From positions 62,001 through 126,000 of the forward strand of contig JAHBTJ010000019.1 of assembly GCA_019638595.1 (NCBI GenBank): 64,000 bases of DNA, given 5' to 3'. The notes beneath the pieces were generated by a model. The model was not told where the DNA came from. It was given only the letters and a program-made list of their open reading frames with translations, and searched no databases. Source of the stretch: Chitinophagaceae bacterium (lineage in GTDB: Bacteria > Bacteroidota > Bacteroidia > Chitinophagales > Chitinophagaceae). The stretch's first letter is position 1. The number at the start of each line of letters is the position of its first letter. Positions 1 to 8,384 of the stretch are shown here, in pieces. The translations under genes and the position numbers were made by a program.

Positions 1-359
1 AGGTCGCAGGCAAATTGTACAGACAGGCTGGGATGGAACTCCTTAAAAACACATAACGCAATGGCAGGCTTTTTTGAATCGGGAAACCAATCGCTGAGCG
101 AGGGATTACGGATATGCCATAAATAATCCTCGCCAAAGCTAACGCCCGTTAACTGCTCTACCTTTGGATACCATTCCTGTATGTAAGCGGCAGTAACGCC
201 GATATGCCTGGGTGCTGCCGGCAAAATCATTCCCCCTGACAGTACCTCAAAATCCAGTTTGGAGCGGTATTCGTATTCCAGCTTTTTTACTACACTGCTA
301 AAGCCATAACACCAGCCACAGTAAGCGTCATAACAATAAATAATAAGAGGCGTTGTCAT
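1..359 (-). CDS. DsbA-family thioredoxin-like oxidoreductase (partial, 3' end outside window)
   Basis: The reverse strand reads from an ATG at 359 into MTTPLIIYCYDAYCGWCYG. This is the first beta strand and CxxC active site (CGWC, about residues 13-16) of a DsbA/FrnE-like thioredoxin-fold protein. The frame stays open to the window edge (about 119 residues) and has the helical-insert composition expected of the family. No signal peptide is present, so a cytoplasmic FrnE-like dithiol oxidoreductase is more likely than periplasmic DsbA. The substrate is unknown. The C-terminal part is missing only because the window ends. Confidence 0.75.
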   Translation of the reverse strand, partial: MTTPLIIYCYDAYCGWCYGFSSVVKKLEYEYRSKLDFEVLSGGMILPAAPRHIGVTAAYIQEWYPKVEQLTGVSFGEDYLWHIRNPSLSDWFPDSKKPAIALCVFKEFHPSLSVQFACD

Positions 360-544
360 AAACAGGGCAAAGGTAAGCCCCTGACTGATAGGTTTGTTAC
401 AGCATGCGCCGGTCAATACAGTTGTTCAACGTCCTGCAAAAAACTTAATAGAGAGGTTGCTGCAGCAAGATCAGCGAGCTTGTGTCCGTTATCCATTGTT
501 CGCCAGCAGCTTACGAATGTCTCCGGTTCACGCCTGCACGGGCA

Positions 545-618
545 ATTTATGGTTTATGGTTTTTTGTTTATGGTTGAAAACAACAAACCCTGCCCCCGAA
601 ACTTGTAACCTGTAATAT
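545..618. repeat. Dispersed intergenic repeat, copy 1
   Basis: Variants of TTTATGGTTTATGG followed by ACAAACCC and AACTTGTAACCTGTAA. The same ordered blocks recur at 1207-1285, just past the RRM gene. Such short A/T-rich intergenic repeats flank genes in related genomes. No coding meaning seen. Confidence 0.45.
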
Positions 619-665
619 CTTCAATAATCTTTTGTTATTAATGTAAATAATTCATTACAATACCT

Positions 666-673
666 TATCTTTG
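666..673 (+). promoter_or_regulatory. -7 promoter element of the RRM gene
   Basis: TATCTTTG matches the Bacteroidota -7 consensus TAnnTTTG. No good -33 TTTG lies at the usual distance; the nearest is at 631-634. Transcription from here would give a leader of about 125 nt before the ATG at 807, long for this window and possibly a control region for an RNA-binding protein. Confidence 0.55.
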
Positions 674-806
674 CGGCGTCAAATTTGAGTTTCTACAGTC
701 CCGGCAAGTGAAATGATTCAATCTGCTACGCATCTTCTGCTAATAGTTCAGTCTTCTTTACTTCCCTGTTTTCTCAGATTTTCATTTTTTAATTTAACCA
801 GTTAGT

Positions 807-1115
807 ATGAACATTTATGTTTCTAATTTAAGCTTCAATGTAGTTGATGAAGACTTAAAAGCTTTTTTTGAAGAATACGGTGAAGTATCTTCTGCCAGAG
901 TTATTACCGACAAATTTACCGGCCGCAGCCGTGGATTTGGTTTTGTTGAAATGCCCGATGATGAAGCCGCTAAAAAGGCCATCACGGAATTAGACAAAGG
1001 CGTGGTAGAAGGCAGAGCAATTACTGTTACTGAGGCCAAACCCCGCGAAGAACGCAGCAACAACGGCGGTGGTAACAGGCGCTCTTTTGCAGGCAGCAGC
1101 CGTAGCCGTTACTAA
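807..1115 (+). CDS. RRM-domain RNA-binding protein
   Basis: This 102-residue protein is a single RNA recognition motif. RNP2 is IYVSNL near residue 3, and RNP1 is RGFGFVEM near residue 42, with the aromatic residues that stack on RNA. After the domain ends (about residue 80) there is a short basic tail rich in Gly, Arg, Ser and Asn, as in cyanobacterial Rbp and Bacteroides Rbp proteins. Such proteins bind single-stranded RNA in the cytoplasm; in Bacteroides one of them works with small RNAs. The gene is monocistronic, with its own -7 element, a long leader, and a strong hairpin terminator at 1161-1208. Its RNA targets cannot be told from sequence. Confidence 0.93.
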   Translation: MNIYVSNLSFNVVDEDLKAFFEEYGEVSSARVITDKFTGRSRGFGFVEMPDDEAAKKAITELDKGVVEGRAITVTEAKPREERSNNGGGNRRSFAGSSRSRY

Positions 1116-1160
1116 AAAAGGCAAAAACTCTTTGTTGCGTAAAGCAATATAGTTTTAAGA

Positions 1161-1208
1161 AAGAGAACAGGTATTATACGAATTGTATAATGTTGTTCTC
1201 TTTTCTTT
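1161..1208 (+). terminator. Intrinsic terminator of the RRM gene
   Basis: An outer stem AAGAGAACA/TGTTCTCTT (1161-1169 with 1194-1202) encloses an inner stem ATTATAC/GTATAAT. It is followed by a T-rich tract, TTTTCTTTT. Confidence 0.8.
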
Positions 1209-1285
1209 TATGGTTTATGGCTGTTTGAAGTTGTGTAGACCATAAACTATAAACCACAAACCCAAAATTTGTAACCTGCAACCTG
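1207..1285. repeat. Dispersed intergenic repeat, copy 2
   Basis: Shares TTATGGTTTATGG, CACAAACCC and TTTGTAACCTGCAACC with 545-618. Located between the terminator of the RRM gene and the oxidoreductase gene. Confidence 0.45.
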
Positions 1286-1306
1286 GATAGCTGATAGCCC
1301 AAAGCT

Positions 1307-2638
1307 CTACACAACCGGGATCCTGTACCCGTTATGATAAGGTTTGGCAAGGTATTCCTTATTGATCGCATCGTCGGTAAACTTACCGGCAGCTTTGTTC
1401 CAAACAACCCGCTTGCCGCTCCGGAAGGCAATATTGCCCATTTGCGCTACAATAGCAACATCTGCCCCAACCTGTATGGGAGCCGTGAGTTGATCGTATT
1501 GCCCCGAACGAATAGCGGATACAAAATTGTCCGTATGTTTATCGAGCCCGCTTTCGGAAGGTTTAACATGCGGTTTACCTACCTTGTTCTTGGAGTTCTT
1601 TTCTTCAATTATTTCCCAGCCGCCCCTGTCGAGCACCAGGGTTCCATTGTTACCAACAAAGGCTATTCCATGGTCCCTCCCGTATTGCCCATTGTCTATG
1701 CCCATGGCATGATCCCATACCAGGTTAAACTTGTCAAACTCATAAAGGGTAGTGAGCGTATCCGGGGTTTCCTGGGCCAGTTCGGGATAGGCGAATTTGC
1801 CGCCCAGGGCAACCACTGTTTTAGGTACATCTGCTTTCATGCCAAATAAAGCGTAGTCCAGCAAGTGCACGCCCCAATCTGTCATAAGGCCTCCGGCATA
1901 GTCCCAAAACCAGCGAAAGTTAAAGTGAAAGCGGCTGGCGTTAAATGGCTTTTTAGGAGCAGGTCCCAACCAGCCGGCATAATCAACGCCGGGGGGAGGC
2001 GCACTATCGGGTTGAACAATATCAGGCTTCATCCAACCCTGGTAACACCACACTTTGGCTGTGCGTATATTACCAAGCTTGCCGGAATGCACATATTCAA
2101 TCGCATCGCGAAAATGTTGCTGACTGCGTTGCCACTGGCCAACCTGTACTGCTTTATTATATCTTTTTTGCGCGGCAACCATCGCCCTGCATTCAACTAT
2201 TGAATTACCGATCGGCTTTTCTACATATACATGCTTGCCAGCCTGGCAGGCTTCTACCATTTGAAGGCAATGCCAATGATCGGGAGTACCTATAATTACG
2301 GCATCAATGTCTTTATTTTCCAGCATTTTGCGGTAATCACCATATATTTTCACCTTCGATGCATCCACATTCAGCCCCGATAGTTCATTCATCCGGCTGT
2401 CAAGCACGTTTTTATCTACATCGCACAAGCCTACCAGGTTAACTCCCTGAACTTTTAAGGCGGATTTTGTATCGGCCCAGCCCATACCCTTAATGCCAAT
2501 GGCGGCAATATTGAGCTGGCCGGCTGCAGCAAAGCGGCTTTTATGAATGGCAAATACCTTCGGCGACAGGCCGGATAATAACAATCCTCCTGCTGCTACG
2601 CGGGAACTGTCGGTTAAAAATTTTCTTCTGCTCGACAT
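1307..2638 (-). CDS. Tat-exported Gfo/Idh/MocA-family oxidoreductase
   Basis: This 443-residue NAD(P)-dependent sugar or polyol dehydrogenase starts with a twin-arginine signal (SRRKFL, then a hydrophobic stretch to about residue 30), so it probably acts in the periplasm. A Rossmann nucleotide-binding motif follows (NIAAIGIKGMG). The family EKP motif is present as VEKPIGNS near residue 140; its lysine contacts substrate and cofactor. The C-terminal half matches the family's substrate domain. The isomerase gene (2663-3514) lies only 24 bp upstream on the same strand, and an SGNH esterase gene lies before that, so the three probably form one carbohydrate-processing operon. The exact sugar is unknown. 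Confidence 0.88.
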   Translation of the reverse strand: MSSRRKFLTDSSRVAAGGLLLSGLSPKVFAIHKSRFAAAGQLNIAAIGIKGMGWADTKSALKVQGVNLVGLCDVDKNVLDSRMNELSGLNVDASKVKIYGDYRKMLENKDIDAVIIGTPDHWHCLQMVEACQAGKHVYVEKPIGNSIVECRAMVAAQKRYNKAVQVGQWQRSQQHFRDAIEYVHSGKLGNIRTAKVWCYQGWMKPDIVQPDSAPPPGVDYAGWLGPAPKKPFNASRFHFNFRWFWDYAGGLMTDWGVHLLDYALFGMKADVPKTVVALGGKFAYPELAQETPDTLTTLYEFDKFNLVWDHAMGIDNGQYGRDHGIAFVGNNGTLVLDRGGWEIIEEKNSKNKVGKPHVKPSESGLDKHTDNFVSAIRSGQYDQLTAPIQVGADVAIVAQMGNIAFRSGKRVVWNKAAGKFTDDAINKEYLAKPYHNGYRIPVV

Positions 2639-2662
2639 TTGATGAAGTATTTATTAAAGAAA

Positions 2663-3514
2663 TTATTTTACAAGATTTTTACGGATATAATCAATGCTTT
2701 TTTCAGCGCTTTCCAATGGGGGACCGGGGCAAACATCCTGCTCCACAAAATAATGCTTCATGCCCGACTGCTTTGCGGCCGCAAATATTTTCTTATAATC
2801 AATTACACCATTACCAACCTCGGTAAATGTTTTTTTGGGCTGGGTTACCATATCTTTTACATGCCACAGCTCAAACCTTCCATTGTATTGCCGGAACATG
2901 TCTAAGGGATCTTTATCTGCAAAGCTGGCCCAATAAATATCCAGCTCAAAAGTTACGAGCGCCGGGTCTGTTTCTTTTAATAATATTTCATATCCGGCAT
3001 GGCCGTCAAGATCTTTAAATTCAAAATCGTGGTTGTGATAACCAAAGCGAAGTCCGCTTTTTTTGCATAATGCTCCTACCTTGTTAAACCTGGCGGCTGT
3101 TTTTTTATAATCATCGGCTGTTTTACGCATATCTCCGGGAATGGAAGCTACCACCAGGTATTTTTGCCCGGCGGTTTTGGCATCATCCATTACTTTTTGA
3201 GGATCTGCTTCAATCCCCGCCAGGGAATAATGACTGCTGGGGTGTGAAAGATTGTTGCTTTTAAGAAAGGCGGCAAATGCTGCAGGCGTCATACCAAAAT
3301 ATTTACCATCCTTATAGCCAAACGACTCTACCTCTTTGTATCCTAACGCGGCCACTTTGCTGATAGTACCCATAGCGTTTTTGGCAATATCAGAACGCAG
3401 CGTATACAATTGTATACCAACATTACCACGGGCTTTATAGAAAGAAGATTTGTCGGTAAACGCTGCGAGCGAAAACAATCCTGTCTGCTTTATAAATGAC
3501 CGGCGGCTGATCAT
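2663..3514 (-). CDS. Sugar phosphate isomerase/epimerase family protein (TIM barrel)
   Basis: This is a xylose-isomerase-like TIM-barrel protein of 283 residues, as found in inosose dehydratases and sugar epimerases. I chose the ATG at 3514 because it gives MISRRSFIKQTGLF, a twin-arginine signal; a longer frame to 3595 adds a poor N-terminus. Metal-binding positions of the family are visible: YHNHDFEF (His/Glu), FELDIYW, WHVKDM and, near the end, FVEQD. It probably acts outside the cytoplasm with the neighbouring oxidoreductase, a pairing that is common in Bacteroidota. Substrate unknown. Confidence 0.85.
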   Translation of the reverse strand: MISRRSFIKQTGLFSLAAFTDKSSFYKARGNVGIQLYTLRSDIAKNAMGTISKVAALGYKEVESFGYKDGKYFGMTPAAFAAFLKSNNLSHPSSHYSLAGIEADPQKVMDDAKTAGQKYLVVASIPGDMRKTADDYKKTAARFNKVGALCKKSGLRFGYHNHDFEFKDLDGHAGYEILLKETDPALVTFELDIYWASFADKDPLDMFRQYNGRFELWHVKDMVTQPKKTFTEVGNGVIDYKKIFAAAKQSGMKHYFVEQDVCPGPPLESAEKSIDYIRKNLVK

Positions 3515-3621
3515 GGCAAGAAGAGTTTGTAATGATAAGGAAATGAAATTAAGGAAAAAGTGTTGAACCGTAACAGTAACCTTCAAAGTTCGCATTTAAT
3601 AAATAATGCTTTAAACAGCGG

Positions 3622-4668
3622 CTACCAACCTGTAATTTTTTTTATGAAAGGCAATAGTGCCGCGGCCATTTGTTCGTGCTCTTTTATATTAGGGTGCCAG
3701 TCGCTGCCATTGGAATCAATGATACCAAAATCGAAATAATACACCTGTTTATCCGCACCTTTAAAATGGTTGGTTACCGCTTTAATATATGATTGAAATT
3801 TTGATCCCACATCGCCGGACTCGTTAGGTCCTGCAGCACAAACGATTTTCGCACGGAGGTACTGTTGCCTTATCTTTTTAATAAACCGGATGTACGCATT
3901 GGCAAACGCGGCACTGTCCAGGGGTTTGGCCAGATCGTTTGCCCCAAGCTCAATAACCACTACATCCGGCTGATTCTTTTTGTAGTTCCAAACAGCCTTG
4001 CTTCCCACTACAATTTCATCGTATAATTTCGGTTGCACAAAACCAGTATCGCCACCATAGGATTGATACATGCCAATGCCCGACCTGCATACCGCTATAT
4101 AGTTTGCATTAACAGCTCTGGCTACCAGTGTTCCGTATGTATAATAATTATTTTCGGTTTCGTACGTAAAATGCTCTTCCCTGCTTTTTCCTTCGTTGCC
4201 GTAACCGCAGGTAAGAGAATTCCCTATAAACTCAATGGTTCTTTTTAGCCCGGGTAAAGAAAACAGTCGGCTTCCCTCATCAATTATAAAAGCTTCAACA
4301 CGGGTATTTCCTCCATGCCATTCTGTTCGCCTGCTGATCTCAAGGCTATGGGCTTTATCGGGCAGGTTTTTGGCCAGTTGATACAGCGCTCCGGCGTGGC
4401 CTGATTTAAAAGTGAAAATACTGTCATCAAGCTTTACGGTAAACCAATTCCTCAAACTATCATCCGCCAGCTTAATGGAAACAGAGGTTCCGGTAAAGCC
4501 GGTTCTTATCATACAACCGGAATACATGAACGCAGGTCGCAAAGGGTCTGTAAAATCGAACCGGCCTACATATTCAATGGAGGGGTTATTTGCCCGGATG
4601 GTTTGCTGCTGACCAAGCAGGCAAAGCGGGAACAGCGATAAGCTTACAATAAATACGATCCTGTTCAT
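3622..4668 (-). CDS. SGNH/GDSL hydrolase, carbohydrate-esterase-2-like
   Basis: This is a secreted esterase of 348 residues. It has an N-terminal signal peptide (to about residue 20), a beta-sandwich N-domain of the CE2 type (about 25-135), and an SGNH hydrolase domain. The catalytic blocks are visible: GNSLTCGYG with nucleophile Ser151, GAND with Asn244, and DWH with Asp323 and His325. CE2 enzymes remove acetyl groups from plant or other polysaccharides. Its position between sugar-handling genes and opposite a beta-helix protein fits deacetylation of a glycan. The acyl group and glycan are unknown. Confidence 0.85.
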   Translation of the reverse strand: MNRIVFIVSLSLFPLCLLGQQQTIRANNPSIEYVGRFDFTDPLRPAFMYSGCMIRTGFTGTSVSIKLADDSLRNWFTVKLDDSIFTFKSGHAGALYQLAKNLPDKAHSLEISRRTEWHGGNTRVEAFIIDEGSRLFSLPGLKRTIEFIGNSLTCGYGNEGKSREEHFTYETENNYYTYGTLVARAVNANYIAVCRSGIGMYQSYGGDTGFVQPKLYDEIVVGSKAVWNYKKNQPDVVVIELGANDLAKPLDSAAFANAYIRFIKKIRQQYLRAKIVCAAGPNESGDVGSKFQSYIKAVTNHFKGADKQVYYFDFGIIDSNGSDWHPNIKEHEQMAAALLPFIKKITGW

Positions 4669-4788
4669 TGAATGTGAAAGTAATAATTTTAAATAACCGG
4701 GATCGAATTAAAAAACAACCATTATTCTTTTAATAAAACAATGGTTTTTAATGGTAAAAGCGCGGGTATACCTCCTCTATGCTAAAGT

Positions 4789-7197
4789 ATGAAGCAGATC
4801 GTATTCCCAATACTATTATCGCTGTTTTTTACCCTGCCCGTAACCGCGCAGCAAGGCCCGGCAAACGATATCAGAGCCTTCTATATAGGTCATAGCTTAA
4901 GCGATGGTATCCCGGAAATGATCAGGGGACTTACACAAAAGGAGCGTACCGTAACATTTGAATATAGGTATCAAAAAATAAACGGCTCTCCGTTAAGGCA
5001 TCAATGGAACCAGTGGCTGAACACTACGCACAAAGACTATCTTGACCATGTGGATAAAGAAATGCTTAAGGTGTTTGATCCGGTAGTTAATAATCCTGAG
5101 CTTAATATCTATAGTTTTTTCGATAAAACATACGGATTGCCAACAGGGCAATACACACATTTAGTGCTTACAGAAAGCGTACCGCGCTACTATGCGGAAG
5201 GATGGGGCAATATTGAAGATACATACCGGTATACAGACAGCTTTTACCGTTACGCGCAACAATACAATCCTGATGTTAAGCCTTATTTATACGAAGTATG
5301 GCATTGTATTAACAGTGGCACACCAACCGGTTGCCCGTATGATAAGGATTCGAAACCTTTCCGGCAACGCCTGGCGGCCGACCTTCCTATGTGGGAAGAA
5401 GTAGTGACCAGGTTCAATGCAAAAAATCCGCGGCAAAAAATGACGCTCATCCCGGTGGGGCAGGCTATAGGAAATTTATACGACGCGATTGAGAGAAAGG
5501 AAGTCCCCGGCATTCATTCGATCAAAGAGCTGTTTACGGATGATATCCATATCAATGATACGCTCCGTTACCTCTCTGCCTGCGTTCATTACGCCACCCT
5601 GTTTGAGCGCAGTCCTGTAGGGTTAACCCATGAAGTAAACAGGCTTGGAGGAGAACCTTTTGTACGGCTAAGCAAAGACCTTTCCCTGCTGCTTCAAAAG
5701 ATCGCCTGGGAAACGGTTCAAACATACACGGCAAAAAGCCGGAAAAATATTCCCTCCTCAAAAAAAACGGCCATCCTGCAACAGGAAATTTTTGTTTCCC
5801 CTACCGGAAAAGATTCCAACCCGGGCACTATACAAAAGCCCCTGCGTTCCATTCAAAAGGCAATAAACCTGCTTGGGCCAGGCAAAACGGTTACTTTGCT
5901 TAAGGGCGTTTATGATCTTAAAACCCCGGTTACCATATCAGTAAAAGGAGATCATACCGACTGGGTAACCCTGCGGGGAGCCAAAGGCGAAAGCGTTATC
6001 CTGGACGGCATAAATGTTAATATTCCTGATTCGGGAAAATATCCCCGGAACAATGGATTGATACAAATTGAAAATGCAGCCTATATCCGTGTTCAGAACA
6101 TTCACGTCCGCAATTCGCGCCGCGCGGGGATCAACATCCAGGAAAGCAAATATATTGACGTTGTAAACTGCATTTCGGAAAACAGCCTTTCGCCCGGAAT
6201 TGCCGCCTGGCAACGGTGTGAGCATATACGGGTTCTGGGAAACACGGTTATCAATGCTAATAATATGAATATGAGCTGGACACCCTACCGCGGACATGAA
6301 GCGCCTCATGAAGCGATCAGTATGGCTGGTCCTCATTACTTCGAAGTGGCATGGAACCATGTTTACAATTGCCAGAAAGAAGGAATAGACGTTAAGGAAA
6401 CAGCGTCGTTTGGAATCGTTCACCACAATTACATTCACGATTTAAAAAGGCAGGGGCTTTATATTGACGGTTGGTTCGGGCAACTGGAAGATATTGAAAT
6501 GTATGAAAACGTTGTGCATGGCTGTGAATCGGGAATAGCCATTTCTTCGGAAGAAGGCCCTAACACAAAAAACCTGAAGATTCACCACAACCTGGTGTAT
6601 AACAATCGTGCAACCGGGATTTTCTTTTCAAGATGGGGAGCGGATAACCCGCGGGAAAACGTGGACATTTATAACAACACTTTTTACAAAAACGGGTGGG
6701 GGCATAACTTTTCCGGCGATCCTCAATACTGGCTTACGGGAGGTTGCTACTTGTATTCTACCAACCTGAAAGATATAAGGATCAGCCATAACATTTTCGC
6801 GCATAATTTTCCGTTTGAAATAGGGCATACCGCACGGTTTGGCGAAAGCTGGTCCATCCGGAAAAAAATTGATATCAGCCATAACCTGATCCAGGACATT
6901 AACACCGTAGTGTATCCTGTTTACCTGCATACCTGGTTAAAGGACAGTGTTTTCTCTATGACCGGCACACATGCAATACTGGCTGACCCGCTTTTTGTAG
7001 ACGCACAAAACGGAGACTTCAGGCTGCAGCAACATTCACCGGCGCTGAATACCGGCTATTTAAAAAGCAACAACGAACAAAACGGCTCCTGCAATTATAT
7101 GGGAGCGTTCCCTGTAGGCGCCTCTAAAGAAAAGTTCTGGTGGTCCGGTAAATTTCCCCCGGAAATTGATATTGAAAATTACAGATCCGCAAAATAA
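4789..7197 (+). CDS. Secreted two-domain protein: SGNH-like domain plus right-handed beta-helix
   Basis: An 802-residue exported protein (signal peptide to about residue 20, ending near TAQQ). Residues 30-300 resemble an SGNH hydrolase: FYIGHSLSDG has Ser after GH as in block I, and DDIHIN carries the block V His. From about residue 333 (FVSPTGKDSNPGTI) to 780 it is a right-handed parallel beta-helix of the pectate-lyase or NosD type, with many repeated NxxxxN turns. Such domains bind or cleave acidic polysaccharides. A single polypeptide pairing an esterase-like and a lyase-like domain suggests coupled de-esterification and backbone cleavage. It is divergent from the CE2-like gene across a 120-bp region. 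Its stop codon directly abuts that of merC. Confidence 0.82.
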   Translation: MKQIVFPILLSLFFTLPVTAQQGPANDIRAFYIGHSLSDGIPEMIRGLTQKERTVTFEYRYQKINGSPLRHQWNQWLNTTHKDYLDHVDKEMLKVFDPVVNNPELNIYSFFDKTYGLPTGQYTHLVLTESVPRYYAEGWGNIEDTYRYTDSFYRYAQQYNPDVKPYLYEVWHCINSGTPTGCPYDKDSKPFRQRLAADLPMWEEVVTRFNAKNPRQKMTLIPVGQAIGNLYDAIERKEVPGIHSIKELFTDDIHINDTLRYLSACVHYATLFERSPVGLTHEVNRLGGEPFVRLSKDLSLLLQKIAWETVQTYTAKSRKNIPSSKKTAILQQEIFVSPTGKDSNPGTIQKPLRSIQKAINLLGPGKTVTLLKGVYDLKTPVTISVKGDHTDWVTLRGAKGESVILDGINVNIPDSGKYPRNNGLIQIENAAYIRVQNIHVRNSRRAGINIQESKYIDVVNCISENSLSPGIAAWQRCEHIRVLGNTVINANNMNMSWTPYRGHEAPHEAISMAGPHYFEVAWNHVYNCQKEGIDVKETASFGIVHHNYIHDLKRQGLYIDGWFGQLEDIEMYENVVHGCESGIAISSEEGPNTKNLKIHHNLVYNNRATGIFFSRWGADNPRENVDIYNNTFYKNGWGHNFSGDPQYWLTGGCYLYSTNLKDIRISHNIFAHNFPFEIGHTARFGESWSIRKKIDISHNLIQDINTVVYPVYLHTWLKDSVFSMTGTHAILADPLFVDAQNGDFRLQQHSPALNTGYLKSNNEQNGSCNYMGAFPVGASKEKFWWSGKFPPEIDIENYRSAK

Positions 7198-7590
7198 TCA
7201 CTTGTGGTTACAATCCGCCGAATGGCAATGATTGGCTTTGCGGCAAAGACGATAATTAAGATAGTGAGCCGATATGATAAGAAGCACGGCCGGTATCAAC
7301 AGCCATAAATGAACGCTATGGAACAGCTCCTTCAGCAGCAGGCAGGAAATGCCCAGGCTAAACAAAATAACCGGGAATAATTTATGATGATGTTTTTTGT
7401 AGCCGTGATACAACGCGTATATACCTATTGCAAAGGCCAGGAAAATCATAAAGTATTCAAAAAAATAATTATGGATAAGATTAATGCCAAATACCGGGAG
7501 GCTGGTGAGCATTAACGGTAATATGGCACAATGTATGGCACAAGCGAGCGAAGCCGTAATTCCAAGCGCGTCGTAATTGATCCTGAACAT
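7198..7590 (-). CDS. MerC-domain membrane protein
   Basis: A small integral membrane protein of 130 residues starting at the ATG at 7590; a longer frame to 7632 runs across the promoter and is unlikely. It has four hydrophobic segments and the MerC pattern: SLACAIHCAILPLML near the start with a Cys pair, then a His-rich loop (KKHHHK) and a Cys/His-rich tail (CHSADC). MerC proteins were named for mercury uptake, but Bacteroidota homologues often lie beside Fur-type regulators and may handle other metals. Divergent from SCO1, with a shared palindrome in between. Confidence 0.85.
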   Translation of the reverse strand: MFRINYDALGITASLACAIHCAILPLMLTSLPVFGINLIHNYFFEYFMIFLAFAIGIYALYHGYKKHHHKLFPVILFSLGISCLLLKELFHSVHLWLLIPAVLLIISAHYLNYRLCRKANHCHSADCNHK

Positions 7591-7610
7591 ACTCTTTCGT
7601 AAATAAGCGG

Positions 7611-7618
7611 CAAATATA
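7611..7618 (-). promoter_or_regulatory. -7 promoter element of merC
   Basis: The reverse strand reads TATATTTG, an exact TAnnTTTG match, 20 bp upstream of the merC ATG. The palindrome at 7628-7642 lies immediately upstream, where a repressor would block the polymerase. Confidence 0.6.
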
Positions 7619-7627
7619 CATATATTA

Positions 7628-7642
7628 TGCAACTTTGTTGCA
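7628..7642. promoter_or_regulatory. Candidate Fur/Zur operator palindrome
   Basis: TGCAAC-TTT-GTTGCA is a perfect inverted repeat in the merC/SCO1 divergent promoter region. The half-site GTTGC also occurs in the inverted repeat at 8815-8832, just after the fur gene. Its position next to the merC -7 element and the nearby Fur-family gene make it a plausible binding site. The binding is inferred. Confidence 0.5.
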
Positions 7643-7699
7643 ATTTTAGACAGAATTTATCAGGACCCATTTTATGAACGGCGGCATGCGGTTGTACCG

Positions 7700-7707
7700 T
7701 AACTTTG
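7700..7707 (+). promoter_or_regulatory. -7 promoter element of the SCO1 gene
   Basis: TAACTTTG matches TAnnTTTG, 22 bp upstream of the ATG at 7730. No clear -33 element is visible. Confidence 0.5.
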
Positions 7708-7729
7708 CCAGTGAACAACAAATACGGAT

Positions 7730-8344
7730 ATGAGTAAAAGAACCTGGATATATGTGGGGTTTTTTGTTTTGCTTTTCGGCGGATTTTATGCGTTCTTATA
7801 CGCCACGATTGACACTTCCAAATCGCGGCTTCCTGTGTTGAGTGATGTAAAGCCTTTTGAGTTTATACGGCAGGACAGTGTTGTTGTTACACAAAAAGGG
7901 GTATCGGGCAAAGTATATGTTTCCGAGTTCTTTTTTACCACCTGCCCCGGCATTTGCCCTAAAATGAACAGCAACATGAAAAAGCTGTACGAAGTACTGA
8001 AAGAAGAAAAGGACTTCATGATCTTGTCGCATACGGTAGACCCTGCCAACGATTCTGTTGCCAGGTTAAAATTTTACGCAGATTCGCTGGGGGCCGATAT
8101 TAAAAACTGGTGGTTTTTAACCGGCAACAAGCAAAGCCTTTACAAAAGCGCCCGCGAAAGCTATATAGTAGATGATCCAAAAAATAATTCGGAAAATATA
8201 AATGAAGAATTTCTTCATACACAGTTTTTTGCGCTGGTTGACAAAAACGGGCGTGTAAGAGGCGTATACGATGGATTGAAAAATAATGAAATCAACAAAC
8301 TGGTTACTGACGCAAAAGACCTCCTGAAAGAAAAAACGCGGTAG
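7730..8344 (+). CDS. SCO1/SenC family copper-binding thioredoxin-like protein
   Basis: A 204-residue protein with one N-terminal membrane anchor (about residues 5-27) and a thioredoxin-fold domain outside the membrane. The copper site is visible: CPGICP near residue 77 (CxxxC) and the conserved His in FLHTQFF near residue 163. SCO proteins deliver copper to the CuA centre of cytochrome c oxidase or act as thiol reductases. The fur gene follows after 40 bp on the same strand and is probably co-transcribed. Linkage to merC and fur points to metal-responsive expression. Confidence 0.92.
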   Translation: MSKRTWIYVGFFVLLFGGFYAFLYATIDTSKSRLPVLSDVKPFEFIRQDSVVVTQKGVSGKVYVSEFFFTTCPGICPKMNSNMKKLYEVLKEEKDFMILSHTVDPANDSVARLKFYADSLGADIKNWWFLTGNKQSLYKSARESYIVDDPKNNSENINEEFLHTQFFALVDKNGRVRGVYDGLKNNEINKLVTDAKDLLKEKTR

Positions 8345-8384
8345 TCTGGTTTTGTTGTAAAAGAAGTTGAACAAATAACAGCAT

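Noticed and set aside
394-615. A 73-codon plus-strand frame
   Set aside because: Composition is not protein-like, it runs into the intergenic repeat, and it has no neighbouring signals.
1334-1849. Long antisense frames such as this one (171 codons, plus) and similar ones opposite other genes
   Set aside because: They are codon-bias shadows of the real genes, without signals of their own.
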